A stretch of 64,000 nucleotides of DNA. It comes from Silene latifolia (lineage: Eukaryota > Streptophyta > Magnoliopsida > Caryophyllales > Caryophyllaceae). Location: contig NC_133530.1 in NCBI RefSeq assembly GCF_048544455.1, positions 16,173,748 through 16,237,747 on the forward strand, in the 5' to 3' direction. Both the position numbers and the translations under genes were made by a program. Under the pieces are notes generated by a model, which did not search any database, had not been told where the DNA came from, and saw only the letters and a program-made list of their open reading frames with translations. Shown in pieces: positions 40,531 to 53,005 of this stretch (position 1 is the first letter of the stretch; every line of letters begins with the position of its first letter).

Positions 40531-40702
40531 TCTTATTTGTGACGGTGATTTCCGTCACAAACTTGTGACGGATACCATTTTCTCTCACAAAATACCCATG
40601 AGAGGTGAGTGGGGAAGCATATGGGGGGTGTTCACCTTGTCCCCTCTCCCTTTTTGTGAGAGGTCACAAGCTTGTGACGGGATTAGCCCGTCACAAGCAA
40701 GA
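40531..40702. mobile_element. Short MITE with GTGACGG ends
   Basis: 172 bp. The left arm TCTTATTTGTGACGGTGATT...CCGTCACAA and the right arm TTGTGACGGGATTAGCCCGT...CACAAGCAAGA are inverted copies, and each arm is itself a small palindrome around TGACGG/CCGTCA. No target duplication was clear, so the superfamily is open. Confidence 0.55.
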
Positions 40703-40832
40703 CGCTTTGTTTTTGTTGTGAGGTTAACGTAGGATAGATATATTAAGTATGGCTACCCATACGCCTTTATGACTCTATCCATACATAATTGTTGTGACTT
40801 GTTCTAATTGAGTTTTAGACAAAACTAAAAAC

Positions 40833-40849
40833 GTAACATTATTTTCTTT
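40833..40849. repeat. Target-site duplication, left half, of the retroposon
   Basis: GTAACATTATTTTCTTT, repeated exactly at 42501-42517 and bounding a poly(T)-ended element. The site was already part of a 21-bp tandem repeat in the host (a further copy begins at 42522). Confidence 0.85.
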
Positions 40850-42500
40850 TTTTTTTTTTTTTTTTTTGACAACGATAAGGAGAATAACTTACAAAGTACT
40901 ACCAACTACAATGCAAGCTACTCGACTAAGTAGCACCAGAACATCGACAACCAAATCTAGCACTACAAAGCCATACCTAAGGCATACATAGAAAATATTT
41001 AAGCCTAAAAATACAGCATAAAAATAAACAAGATCTGCGATGATAGGATAGATGGGGGCGGAGGAAAAGCTACGAACAACCGATCCATCTTCACAAGCAC
41101 GCTTGACTTCCAGAATACATCGACGCAAGCCAGCAATAGAGTGACGAAGACAAGGTGTACTTCCGCTCTTGCGAAAAGAACGAAGAAAGACAAAGAGATG
41201 AGCGAGACAACGAAGCCTGCCATCGGCGGAGATAAGACTCCTACACCTCAGAAACCGCACCCTATGCCCAAAAGACCAACACATCAAGGAAGCCACCATA
41301 CAAAGAAGAGAGGGTAGAGGTAGTCCATTAACCAACATCCAGTCAGAGGAGGCCGTAAGACACCATCCTCGGTCGAACCCCATCCACAACTTACAACTAA
41401 AAACCCCGTTGATGAATAAGGGACAGGACACCCATAAACAAGGGGAGGTTATTATTGAGAAAAACAGGAAATTACGCAAGCAATAAAAAAGATGAACCAT
41501 CAATTAGAAGCGAAAACCACCACATCCGAACCAACCAACAACACATCCAACACCCCAACACCACCCTACCCACCCGCCTCTCACAAAACACTTCCAAACC
41601 CAAGCTGCCAAATCTTCCTCCGACAACAGAACAAAAAACGGCCATACCAAACAAGCCACACCAGCAATACACGGCCCAACAAAGCCACCGAGAAACCAGA
41701 AAAGCCGGAGAACAACCAAACCCCCCCAGGACCGTCGGCAAGCAAAAACAACCCCAGCCGAGAGGACAACACAAGTGACCCGAAACACCGAACAAGACAC
41801 AACGATACCCGATTTACCACACAACACCTCCCAGGACCACCGCCTCACGAACACCAAGAAAAAAACATAAAAGGACAAGGACAAGGGATCGATAGGTGGG
41901 GGGAATGGGGGGATCACCATATCTGACCCAAAAACTCGACCATAAAAAAACACCAAAGGACAAGACGGTTGAGCTATGCTCAATCAACACATACACTTAA
42001 CCCAAGCAGACCAACACAGAGGTGGGGGGAATGGGGGGATCACCTCTGGGATGGGAGCCGAGACGACGGTGACGCAAGGACAAGGAGTCGTCAGGCCGGG
42101 ACCGACCGAGAAAAACCTTACCGGAAAAAGCCAGGGGACGGGACAAAGGGGTTTCAAGCAAGACTTCGACGACAGGACAGGGGAACGGAAGGACGGACGT
42201 TTCAGATATCTACAGGGAGGGAGACCAACGCCGCCGATTGACCACTAAAGCAGGACCACCGGCCGTCACAGAAAGAGGAGGAAGATCGAAGACAAGCAGT
42301 CGGAAAAGACAAAGGGAGAGGCAAGATCATTCGCCGGAGTTAGGCCGAGGAAATAGCCTAACTCCGGCGAAGGGTAGGGCGAGATCAAGGGGGAGGTGAG
42401 TGGTTAGGGGAGGCGGCGGCTCAAGGTGGAGTATTAGGGTTTTTTTCTTTTTAGAGAGGGGGAAAGTTAGAGAGAGAGAGAGCGTTTTTCCCTTGAAGGT
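40850..42500 (-). mobile_element. LINE-mobilised retroposon, 1.65 kb
   Basis: On the minus strand it ends in TTATCGTTGTCAAAAAAAA with an 18-base A tail, and it is flanked by a 17-bp perfect target duplication. Its 3' tail word (ATCRTTGTCAAAA) is shared with the L1 at 45556-47922, suggesting the same machinery. The 5' part starts with CT-rich leader sequence (CTCTCTCTCTCTCTAACTTT) and a GCCGGAGTTAGG / CCTAACTCCGGC inverted repeat (42335-42376). Minus-strand open frames (40889-41503, 41472-41983) show no RT, endonuclease or RNA-binding motif that I recognise. It is either an internally deleted LINE or a LINE-dependent passenger. Confidence 0.7.
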
Positions 42501-42517
42501 GTAACATTATTTTCTTT

Positions 42518-43778
42518 ACATGTAACATTATTTTCTTTACATGTATTGTTATTTCAATTCCTACCACTAGAGTCTAGACATTAGCTACCAAAGAAAACAA
42601 AGATGACTTGTATGAGATACATACGCTTACAAAGTTTGAGCGTGTAGGAGCAGTGACGGAGTTAGGAGTGTCGACTTATTAATACAAAATAAACCAAAAA
42701 CTTTGAGCGTGTAGGAGCAGTGACGGAGTCAGAAGTGATGACTTATTAATACAAAAATAAACCATTTAATTTGTTAGTATTTGAGGTTTCCTTGTGAAAT
42801 ACTTCGTAAGTGAAATTATCGCCTCATATTTTCACTTCAACGTCTGTCTGTTTCATGAAATATTCTAAGTTGTGTGGTAAATAAATTCTTGGGATAGTGT
42901 GTTTTTTCGTGCAATATTTTATGCCAACTCTAAATCAAGCTACACTTCCAACTAGTACATTAATAAATTGACGATTTAAAATAATATGTCTGACATATTT
43001 AGCAATTGCAAAAAAAACTTATAGAACGTGGTAGTCCTGAAAAATTGACCGACGAGAATGGCCCGACCCAAATAACCTTATCGGTGCCCAACCAGACCCC
43101 CAAACTTGACTTGAGCTCGTATTGATTCATCCCTAGATAACCCGCCCGAATTTTTATTATTGGAAACTGATCGTTATCCCTAAATAACTTGATCGATGTA
43201 AACCCAAAAATGACTGAGCAGAACACGATCGGGGTTGACCCGTTTGCCGGATCTAGAAGGTGGACGTAATTATGGCATCTAAATTGGCTAGAATAATTAG
43301 GCCCAAACTATAGAAGTCCAACACGAATGCTCTTAGGAGAGCTACGGCCCAAGGATACATGACACAAGTACACAACCTTCTTCTTCACAACTCAAGCTAC
43401 CAATATATTCAATATTCATACTGCTACGAATTACGATTCAGTTAGGCTGGTTTCTCGTACGCCGTCGATACCTGATACCTCTACCAAATTTTATCAAATT
43501 TTCCGCTAAGTAATATTTACCTCATTCTACGGTAATAGTTATGTTTTACCTTCGTTTTTTACCCTTAATTATCCCTTGATCTATATTTTCTTAAATGTCA
43601 AATTAATCACTGATTTGTTCTGAATTAAAATAGTATTTCATTTATTAAATAGATAAATATTATAGTTAGTTAATCTGCACAATGTTCACAATGTGCAATT
43701 GTATGTTTAATTGTGTATGCATCTACAATTGATTTCACGAGATATAGGGCAAATCGAATCAAAGGGCGTAATAATAAA
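42518..43778. other. Spacer with a short tandem duplication
   Basis: A segment of about 66 bp (AAAGTTTGAGCGTGTAGGAG...ACTTATTAATACAAAA) occurs twice in tandem between about 42630 and 42770. The rest is AT-rich, with CCCGACC-type words near 43060-43250. No gene seen. Confidence 0.5.
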
Positions 43779-45554
43779 CTAGTTTAGATCCCGCGCAATG
43801 AATGCGCGGTATTTATAGACTTTTTATTTTTGTATTACTTAATCATGCTAAACTGACAGTTCATTAATTTTTCATATTTCACGTTATTATATTTTGAGGA
43901 AAAAAATTGAACTTTAAAATTATTCAAGAAAACTAAGTAAAATTGAACTGTAAAATAATAGTGTTATCTCATTAGTTGTTTATTTTTCTCGTTATTATAT
44001 TTTTTTTTATAGCAAAAAATAAATTAAAACTGAAAATTAATTCAAGAGGATTGAGTAATGTGCTAAAATACATTTTTTTTAAATTATTTTTTATATCACA
44101 ACGCTAATGATTCGAATTTATAAATTCTCCTCAACTTTTTCTTTTGTTATGAAAGTAATCAAAACCAGTTATAGTTTTGTTTATACATAGTATGAATAGT
44201 ATGTTTCAAATCATTATCAAATAATAATATCAATAAAAAATTTCATAGTTTATAGTCTTATAGTATTATTTATACTTTAATTAAAATATAATAGTTTAGT
44301 GAAAATTATATAATTTGATGAAAAGGTTAATTTTTATGAAAGAATTATATAATGAAATATATTATAATTATTAATTTCCTTATTTAGTAAATATAATTAA
44401 ATTATCAATAGCTTCCTTATTTAAAAAGATGCTTTTTAGAGGGAGAATTTTTGAGTTCACCTATTCATTTAGTAAATAGGGGATTAAAATACGTCTCATA
44501 AGGAAAGGAAAAAGATAGAAAGGTAGCATTTTGACTAATGCCTCACAAGTTTAAACTAGCGAATAATAATGTTGACATTTATCTTGGAAGAGGTAAAATT
44601 CGTCAAATTTGATTGCAGAAGTGCAATACACAACTAGTCAGTAAATTTGATAAGTGTACTAAGCTTTACTAATTTTTCTCGTGATGAGAAAATGTGGACC
44701 GGAATATGAAGCTTTGGTTAGTAATGTAAGAGAAAAATTAGCAACGATAATCATGAATTGGCTGCAACGCAAGATTTTCCTTTACAATGTCACTTTTGGA
44801 CTCTATATGCTAGATTGGTGGGAGCGTTACAATTAGGAAAAAAATCTCAACAGAAATAGATTCGCAGGAAATGACCAGTCAGACCAACTGTTCGTTTTAA
44901 TGATTCTGGGTTTAATTAACAGAATTGGAGATTTTTATGTGTTTTTTTGTTTGATTTGTAAATACCAAAAACAATAAAAGTTAGACCTATAACTTGATGA
45001 ACGAGATTGGCTAACCAAGAACTATTGGTTCCAATCGAGTAACAATTAGGAAACGCTTCCTAATTAATCACTAGTTTTGGATCGAACGCATCAATCCGAC
45101 TCAGTAATTGCACACAGCAAATACCAAACAAAGCAAACAGCTTTTCTTTTTCATAAAATCCACCAATGTAATTAAAAGGATGTAAAAGCAGACAAAAATT
45201 TAACTGTCTCTACATATCATCTGTGTTAATGGGAAGAGGCTACTGAATGTTCTATCACCGAATGTTTTGGTCGAATTATTAGTTTGGTTGTTGAATCTTG
45301 ATAGAGTGCTCACACTGCTCAATATTGTTTTCTGAGGTCACCATGATTTATGTGAAAATAAATATTTGTTCTGGAATAGGTGTCCATCTAGTTATACGGT
45401 GGTGGCAAATTTAATCGAATGAAATCTGTAGTTCTGTACCTACCCATGCCAGTCCGACACTTGTTCTATAAGAGGTGAAAAGGAAGGAACACAGGACAAA
45501 ACAAGTACAGGCTGTGTATGAAACACAGGACAAAAAAGGTTCAGAACCTTTTTC

Positions 45555-45555
<1 letters not shown>
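43779..45555. other. AT-rich spacer starting with a Helitron family 2 terminus
   Basis: CTAGTTTAGATCCCGCGCAA followed by TGAATGCGCGGTATTTATAG (43779-43817). Its reverse complement has the hairpin CCGCGCATTCATTGCGCGG followed by GATCTAAACTAG, a Helitron 3'-end layout, so an element probably extends to the right in minus orientation. Its other end was not found. Beyond about 44500 nothing is recognisable up to the poly(T) at 45556. Confidence 0.45.
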
Positions 45556-45600
<45 letters not shown>

Positions 45601-47922
45601 ACAATGATAAACTGCTTATATTAAAGAAAGATATAATACACCGTAGCTAGCCTGTTGCCAGGCTTACTGAGACGATATGGGTAAATCACAAACAAAATAC
45701 GGATTTCTCGGATAGAATTCCGCACACTAATTGGGGCGGGCAAAGAGTTTGCAGGAATCTGCAGAGATAGTTTACAAAGCAGTAACCTGAAAACTAACAG
45801 AAGTCGATACCACGGAGTGGGCATAGCGCATAGCCCTTAAAAGAGCTCTAGTAGATGCTTCAAAAAGCGTAAGAGCTTGAACTTCACTTGAGTCGGAGTA
45901 ATCCAAATCGGAACTTTGGATGCAGCAGGTGAAACAGTTTGTTTTTGGGATATGATGTGCCGAAACAGATATCAAAATCCTTTCCCGTTGAGATATTGAA
46001 GGACCCAACGCAACAGAGGGCATAAGTATCCCATAATTGTTGTGCACTTGAGCAGGACGTACCTCTAAGCCCGATGAAGAGAGTGAAGCGGTGGTCAAGA
46101 AGTTGAGATAGACGATGGATTGACAATATCTTCTCGGAAGAGCACGTAAGTGCGAGCGGTCCATATAGCCGAAAGACACAATGAAGCAAAGCAAAGAACC
46201 AATTTTTAGCAGAAGCTAAAGATTGTCTGTGCAGATAAACCACGAAGTCGGCAATCCACGAGATAAATGGGGTAGATGGATTTGCTATGGAGTTTATCCC
46301 TAGAGCGGATGCTTTCCAGACATGTTGGGCAATCTCACAGGAACGAAACAAGTGCTCTTCGGTTTTGGGGAATTCCGACATAGTTGGCATACTGATTCAA
46401 CCGGTACACGCTTTGAAAGTAGATTATCATTTGTTGGCATAATGTTGTGAGCTAGACGCCATAACATAACCGAGATTTTGGAGGAATTCCTTGCCGCCAT
46501 ACATGCTTCCAAGGAAAAGTGTGGACAAAAGAGCGGATACATTGGGCAGCTGGAGACGCAGCCCAAAGAATGGAGTAGCCTGATTTAACCGAATAAGTGC
46601 CATCCTCCGTATATTTCCAATAGAGAAAATCGTCAAAATTCTGATCAGGTGGTTCCATGGCCACAATCTTCTTAGCACATGATGAAGAAAAATAGCGGAA
46701 CACCATGAAAGGATTCCAGTCACCCGAAGGGAGTAAGAACTCAGAAAGAGACGGTAGCGGATTTGGAATAGGGACCGTAGGCGATGGCAAATTACCATTA
46801 ATCCAACGACTGGACCAAATATCCACTAAATTGCCTTTTCCAAGTTTCCAAGAAATCCCCGTTTTAGCCGAAGAAACAGCTTTGCAAATACCCGCCCATA
46901 TAAAAGATGGCTGAGAAACCCGAGATGTAGCTAAAGGAATTGGCAAATCACGGGCGTACTTTGGAACCATATATCTTGCAAGAATTGCAGTTGGTTGTGA
47001 GTGTATTCGCTTTAAATTCTTAAGAAGCAAAGCTTGGCCGAGAATGTGGGAGTTTCGAAGCCAAGACCCCCATATTCTTTAGGTGCTTGCAGTACGCTTT
47101 GGGATGTCCAGTGTATAGAGTGCTTATTCCAATCATTACGCCACCAAAAAGCTGCAAGCAAGGCATCTATTTTTCGGCTCACGCAGCGAGGAATAGGAAC
47201 CACAGAGAAGAGATGATTCAGAGAAGCAAACAAAATAGCCGAAATAATTATCAACTTGTTCGGTTGGCTAAGATGAAGAGCAGACCAGGATGCAATGCGA
47301 GTAGTCATACAATCAATAAAAGGAAGAAAGAGCTCAGACCTTCTGCGAGGGATATCAATAGGAACTCCCAAATAAGTACCAAAAGAGGGAACAGTAGTCA
47401 TCTTCAAAATAGATGTCAGATGCTCGCGAAAATCTGCCGGAGTATTAGGGCTGAATTTAATAAAGGACTTACTTAAGTTAATCATCTGACCCGAAGCCGT
47501 TTCAAATTCCTTGAAAAGATCTCTTAACGTCTCAAAAGCCAACGGAGTTGCTTTGCAGCAAAGAAGCGCGTCATCCGCATAGAGCAAGTGCGAGAGCGTA
47601 GGTGCGTATCTGGAGATTTTAATGCCAGTTAAGGATCCGATTTTCTCTGCTCTGATTAGCTGTCGAGACAACACCTCCATACACATAATAAAAAGATAGG
47701 GGGACAGCGGATCACCCTGTCTAAGACCGCAAAATGATCGGAACGAATCAGAAGGTTCTCCATTAATAAGAACCCTGTAAGAGACCGTAGCTATGCATTC
47801 CCAAATAATGTTTTGCCAGAAAGTTGGGAAACCCATACGTTTCATAACCAGCATGAGAAAAGTCCATGAAACCCGATCAAAAGCCTTGTTCATATCAAGC
47901 TTAAGCACCGCGTAACAATTTG
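45556..47922 (-). mobile_element. 5'-truncated L1-type LINE
   Basis: The minus strand ends in ATTGTC and a run of 44 A (45556-45599). Coding remnants: reverse transcriptase (47908-47012) with LKLDMNKAFDRVSW, GLRQGDPLSPYLFIM and LLYADDALLC; a linker region (47030-46452) with WKHVWRQGIPPKSRL; then the zinc-knuckle-like MLWRLAHNIMPTNDNL...CQLC...EEHLFRSC module (46566-46330); and a RNase H-like piece (EVQALTLFEASTRALLRAM, near 45880-45790). The modules lie in different frames, so it is dead. The endonuclease and everything upstream of the RT palm are missing. Flanks share only ACCTTTTT, a weak target duplication. Confidence 0.85.
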
Positions 47923-48183
47923 TACCTTTTTTTGTATTTTCACATCATCGTCAAGGAAGTATCCATCAATTCACGGTGTTCGTGAGGTTTCGTGTTTGAC
48001 ACCGTTTAGCATTAGTTTAACAAATTGGGATTTAGTCAATTAATCATGTACGATTATTGTGTGTATTATTCATCCCGTCAATATAAAACTGGAGACGACG
48101 TCTTTTCGCTTCACCAACTCACTTTCTCTTATCATTTCGGCATATTATCTTAAGAGTAATTAAACTTAATAGCCAATCATCAA
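47923..48183. other. Short spacer between LINE and Helitron
   Basis: About 260 bp of AT-rich DNA without recognisable features. Confidence 0.4.
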
Positions 48184-49389
48184 TCAATACTATATATTAA
48201 ATCCAGAAACCAAGGGACTTCAATGTAATTAAAGAAAGTTATACAAATTAATTACACTATATAATTTTAAATCACTAACACCGTGTGATGGACCCGATTA
48301 AGGGATCTCAATGCAAATATTATATAGTTTGGGTTAAAATTAAATTATATAGAAGCTTAGTAATTTTCCTAAACATTTGTAAGAGATTAAAACATGGTCA
48401 ATTTTCTTAAAATAAAATAATTAATTAAGATGGTCAATTTCCTTAAAATAAAATAATTAGTTAAGATGGTCAATTTATTTAAAATAAAATAATTAATTAA
48501 GATGATCAATTTCAAGGAGACTAAAAGGAAGAAGATGCTTGATAATTTTCCTAAATATTTATAGAAGACTAGAAGATGGTCAATTTCCTTAAAATAAAAT
48601 AATTAATTAGCATAAACATGCACACTTATGGTATTAATTATTATCATCATAAAATTATATATTAAATTTAAAATTTATGAAAATTTATTAAACTTTATAG
48701 TTTATTAGATGTATAGAGATGTAAAATTATTTAACATACAAAAATATAATATAAGTAGGTTATAAATAATTCAAGTTAGATTCCATAATATTTAATATTG
48801 CATAATTCTTTCGATTTGATTTAATGCATATATGTATTATATTTATATAAATATATAATCCTCTTAAAATTGCATGCATAAGTAAAAAGTAATTTCATCA
48901 GTAAAGAAAAGAATTGTAGTAACATTGGATATAGTTATATGATAGTAATCACTCATTTGAATAGTAAAGTAACAATATTATCGGCGAGATTAGTAAACGT
49001 GGTAGAAACAACAACGGGAGTAGTGAAATAATCAATACTAATGCGGCAATAGTGAAAGTAACAATAATTGCGGAGGGAGTAATGAAATTATCAATATTAA
49101 TGCGGCAGTAGTGATAATAACAATAATTACGGCGGGAGTAGTGAAAGTAACAATGATTACGGACAAGTAGTGAAATGTTATTACTATTGTTTCATTAATA
49201 AAAATAAAATATTAATAGCGGGAGTAGTGAATTTGTCTCAAAATTTATTTCGTAATTTTAGGATATGTCATTAAAAAATATATTAATGATAAATTTAATG
49301 GTTATGCAGTTTTAAGTAATTTTATTTAATGAAAAAAAAAATTAATGGTAAGTAGAGGTAGCCCGGGCGAAGCCGGGCACCAATACTAG
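48184..49389 (+). mobile_element. Non-autonomous Helitron, family 1, complete copy
   Basis: 1206 bp. The 5' end is TCAATACTATATATTAAATC. The 3' end is the hairpin GCCCGGGCGAAGCCGGGC, then ACCAATA and CTAG. It is flanked by A (48183) and T (49390) with no target duplication. The interior, about 48990-49230, has a minisatellite of GCGGGAGTAGTGAAAGTAAC-like units; there is no coding capacity. It is the reference copy for 13538-14878, 32604-33482 and 38936-39499. Confidence 0.85.
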
Positions 49390-51443
49390 TTACATTTAAT
49401 TACGGGAATGAATTACGTATAATGAGAATAAATTACATAACTTGCATAATTTTTAAAACTAGATAGTACGATATATTTTTAAAAATAAAATAATCCTGAT
49501 GGAGTATTTACAAAGTAAAAAAACTCGGCAATTTTTCTATCAGCCGCGCACACCGAAAATGTAAGGTGACAATGATAGGCTACAAAGTAAATTTGCACTC
49601 CAACAAGCATTTAAAGCAAAATTAAATATTTTATTTCGTTAAAAAAAACCAAATAAATTTATTGAAATATTTAAATTTACCAATTTTAAAAAATTATAAG
49701 ACAAATGATTCACAATTGTTTTAAAGAACATTTTTTTAAAAATATAACACGATAATGACACAATTGTAAAACTTTAACATATGTTTTTTTTTAAATAATC
49801 CTCTCAGATTTGTACAGAAAGTCGTCCATCACCGATGATTTATTTACTTGGAGCAAAAATTATGGCAACTTTACTATCAGTCGCGCACTCCGAACTCAGA
49901 AGATGACAATGATAGGCTACCGAGTAATTTCTACTTTGACAAGTACGTTTTATAGGCAACATTAATATCGTCATGTTAAATACACTTGAACCATCCAAAC
50001 TTCAAATCAAAAACTGCATAAAATCTGAGAATCAGTTATGCTGACATAATGGCATATGTAGTTAATTAAGTGATGGCAACAGTTAAGCAGTTTGCAAGGA
50101 CTGGAGTTGTGGCTTAATGGCAATAGTGGGGAAGTTAGGGTTACATTAGAGGTTATGTGGATCGCTGATTTAAACCAACTACATAATTACAATAGAAATG
50201 CAAATAAAAAAAATCATCCAAAAATATTAATACCGACCCAAATACATACCCGTGCAATTTTACACTGGTTAATTTAAAACTAGTTTTAATTTAATAAAAT
50301 ATACTCCGTATACTTTATAACTTATAAACGTTCGATTTTTTTTGTTAAAGTATCTGATATGAAATTTAAATAAGTGACGATAAAACTTGGTCTTGATTAA
50401 AATTCATTTTCATTTCCTACTCAAACCCATCTTGTATGAATCTCTTTCAACAACTTATTTATCGTCTAAAGAACATCATCCATCCCAAATAATGTCCAAA
50501 TACTAAGGACACGCGTCGGACACGTGCCTAAATACCAAGCATACGCGTCCGGACATGGGATGCCCAAATAAATGAATGAAGAAAGTTAGACACGGCTTTA
50601 TAGATGTCCGACACGTTTAGGCGCGTGCGACGAGTGTCGGTGTCGGACACGGGACAGCTGATTAAGACAAGTGTCCGTGCTACCTAGCTATTAGCCTGCG
50701 CAACCCGATAATCAATGATCTGAAACCGAAACCGAACCTGAAGTCGAACTGACACAATATGGATATGACCCGATATTGATTCAGTTAAGTTGCTAATACG
50801 CAATAATTATTAAGTTTAATAATATTAATCAAATTGACTATGATTGTGTTTAGTTTGATATTTTGACTTAATAATGGAGCAACTAAACCATATATGATAT
50901 TAAATTAAAATAATGTGACAAAGTAACCAGACCCATATATCATTTGACTCGAAAGAACCCGAGTCAATGACGACCCGACTCGGCTCAAAAGGGTAGATTG
51001 ACCTAATATAACCTAAACCCGAACCCGACCCGACTCAAACCATATATATTAATATTAATTATTACTTGATGGCCAAGCTCTCTTTCCTGATTGGCTTATT
51101 ATTGTTGGTACCTCTACTATTAGCCAAGTGGAGTAACAAACAACCTTTACATTAATATTAATTGTTACTTGATGGCCAAGCTTTCTTTCCTTATTGGCTT
51201 ATTATTAGTATTAAATTAATTAAAATCCTTTGACTATAATACGAGTAGTATTAATTTCCTTAATTAATTAATTTTACATTTTAGGTAGTTTCTAAAACTA
51301 GGAGATCGACTCTATATATACTCATATCAGTTGACCGTAATGGCGTAATAGCTCAAAAACCTTACTGAATCTCATTCTCTAATAGCTCGAAATCTCAACT
51401 TTATACAATCGTATTCGTACACGAAGTTAAGAACTCTATCACC
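49390..51443. other. AT-rich spacer upstream of KRS2
   Basis: Contains two similar blocks about 345 bp apart (CTATCAGCCGCGCACACCGA...GACAATGATAGGCTAC near 49536 and CTATCAGTCGCGCACTCCGA...GACAATGATAGGCTAC near 49874). A tandem duplication of about 107 bp lies at 51045-51210 (TTACTTGATGGCCAAGCT). A CCCGACCCGAC-rich stretch sits at 50940-51045. The last ~150 bp probably hold the KRS2 promoter and leader (TCTATATATACTC near 51310 is TATA-like). No gene seen. Confidence 0.45.
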
Positions 51444-51988
51444 ATGGACGATTTAAATCCACCCGAAGCCGAAATTCCGCTTAGCAAGAAGTACTTATAC
51501 TACTTTTTAACGTTTTAATTCAATCTTCGCGTTGTTTTTTATCAATTCGATCATTGTTGTCGTATAATGAATTGATTTTTTTTTTAATAAAAATAGCGCG
51601 CAGAAGAGAATATTGAGGAATGCGCGGAATGAAGAAAAGAGACTTCAGAAGGAGGAGGAGAAGAAGGCTGCCATGCAGGTATTTTTCTAGTTTTAATGGC
51701 GGAGTCACGATTTGTTGTTGAGCAAACTAATTAGTAATGCAATAGAGTATCTTATAGAGAAAGTCGAACTTTTTAATTTAATTAAAGCTGTTGAGGGACA
51801 AAATTAGTATACAGTACCCGTAATCCCGTATAATCTAATAAGGCGACTTTCGGAGAAACGATATTTTAATTTTCATTGCTAGGGGGATTATCGGGTCGAA
51901 TTAGTAATGCAATAAAGTAAATTACGGAAAAGTTTCAATTTTTATTACAAGGGTGGGGAAATTGTTTAGAGCACGAATTAGTTATATA

Positions 51989-52277
51989 CTCCCTCTGTCC
52001 CGGTTAAATGTTGTCCTTTTTCATTTTAGGGTGTCTCAGTCATTTGTTGTCCTTTTTATTTTAAAATTGAATTTGATGAGGATCATTTGTTGTCCTTTTC
52101 CATTTTAGGGTGTCTCAGTCATTTGTTATCCTTTCTATTTTAAAAATGAATTTGACGAGGAATTTGGTCATTCACATTCAATTTATTACACATGGTCATT
52201 TAGTAATTGACCACTTCCCCTTTTCCTTGGTCTTTGTGTCAAACCCAAAGGACAACAAATGGCCGGAACGGAGGGAG
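51989..52277. mobile_element. Stowaway-like MITE in KRS2 intron 2, with an internal duplication
   Basis: 289 bp, ends CTCCCTCTGTCCCGG and CCGGAACGGAGGGAG, TA on both sides. A block of about 95 bp (TTGTTGTCCTTTT, CATTTTAGGGTGTCTCAGTC, AATTTGA) is present twice in tandem, explaining its extra length relative to the 192-bp relative at 38231. Confidence 0.7.
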
Positions 52278-52778
52278 TAATAAAAAGTGACCTACGAAAA
52301 AAAATAAAAAAAATCGATAATTTAATTTTTCCATTCTTGAAGGAGAATTGTTGATGTTGAAATGTTGAATTAGCAAGTCAATTTAGTGACTTGCTGTCGC
52401 AATTTTTCTACAAAATTTTCATTGGGTCGGAAATTGTCTTAGCAGTTAGGGGACGAATTAGTAATGCAATTAGTATGTTACGGAAAAACAGTAATGCAAT
52501 AAAGTAACTTGCGAAGAAGCAAAGTGAAAACTTTAGTAAAAAGTTCGATTTTGAAATAAGGACTAATTATGTTGTGGAGTATATTATTAGTATTTTGGTA
52601 CTCGTCAATGTGGTTTATTTCTCTGGTTGTTATTTTACAATCAGGCTGGAAAGTGGAAATGAATAAATTGCATGAATGTATGATGATGTTCGTTTTTTTT
52701 GGTATGTTTCGTTAAATTTTAGGCGTCCACGTCGAGCACAGGAGGTCAGTCGTCGTCCCAAGCTGATGACGAGGAGAG

Positions 52779-53005
52779 TATTAACCATATCTCTTCAATC
52801 CCTGCAAAACAAGAAACAAATCATCAAGATCAGTCAAAAGATCAATCCAAGGATACACTGTCAATCAATCCTTCAATCAAGTAATATGTTCACATTGTAT
52901 ATTTAGGAAACAAATATTTAGAGGCTCCTCATACATGTATATATATACCTTGTAATGCATCCTTTCAATATACATTCAATATACACACCTTCTCTTAATC
53001 TTATA
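52779..53005 (+). repeat. 5' LTR of copia A
   Basis: 227 bp, starts TATTAACCATATCTC and ends TTAATCTTATA, directly followed by TGGTATCAGC. A TATATATATACC stretch near 52938-52950 could serve as the promoter TATA region. Confidence 0.92.

Noticed and set aside
41472-41983. Minus-strand Cys/Val/Trp-rich frames and overlapping plus-strand frames
   Set aside because: Several long frames on both strands over the same biased DNA; no LINE or other domain recognisable.
45556-45599. Run of 44 T as a possible assembly gap or artefact
   Set aside because: It is the A tail of the adjacent minus-strand L1, in the right place and orientation.
48990-49230. CRISPR-like repeat-spacer pattern (GTAGTGAAAGTAACAATAAT units)
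   Set aside because: Diverged minisatellite within a Helitron in plant DNA; units are contiguous with no unique spacers.
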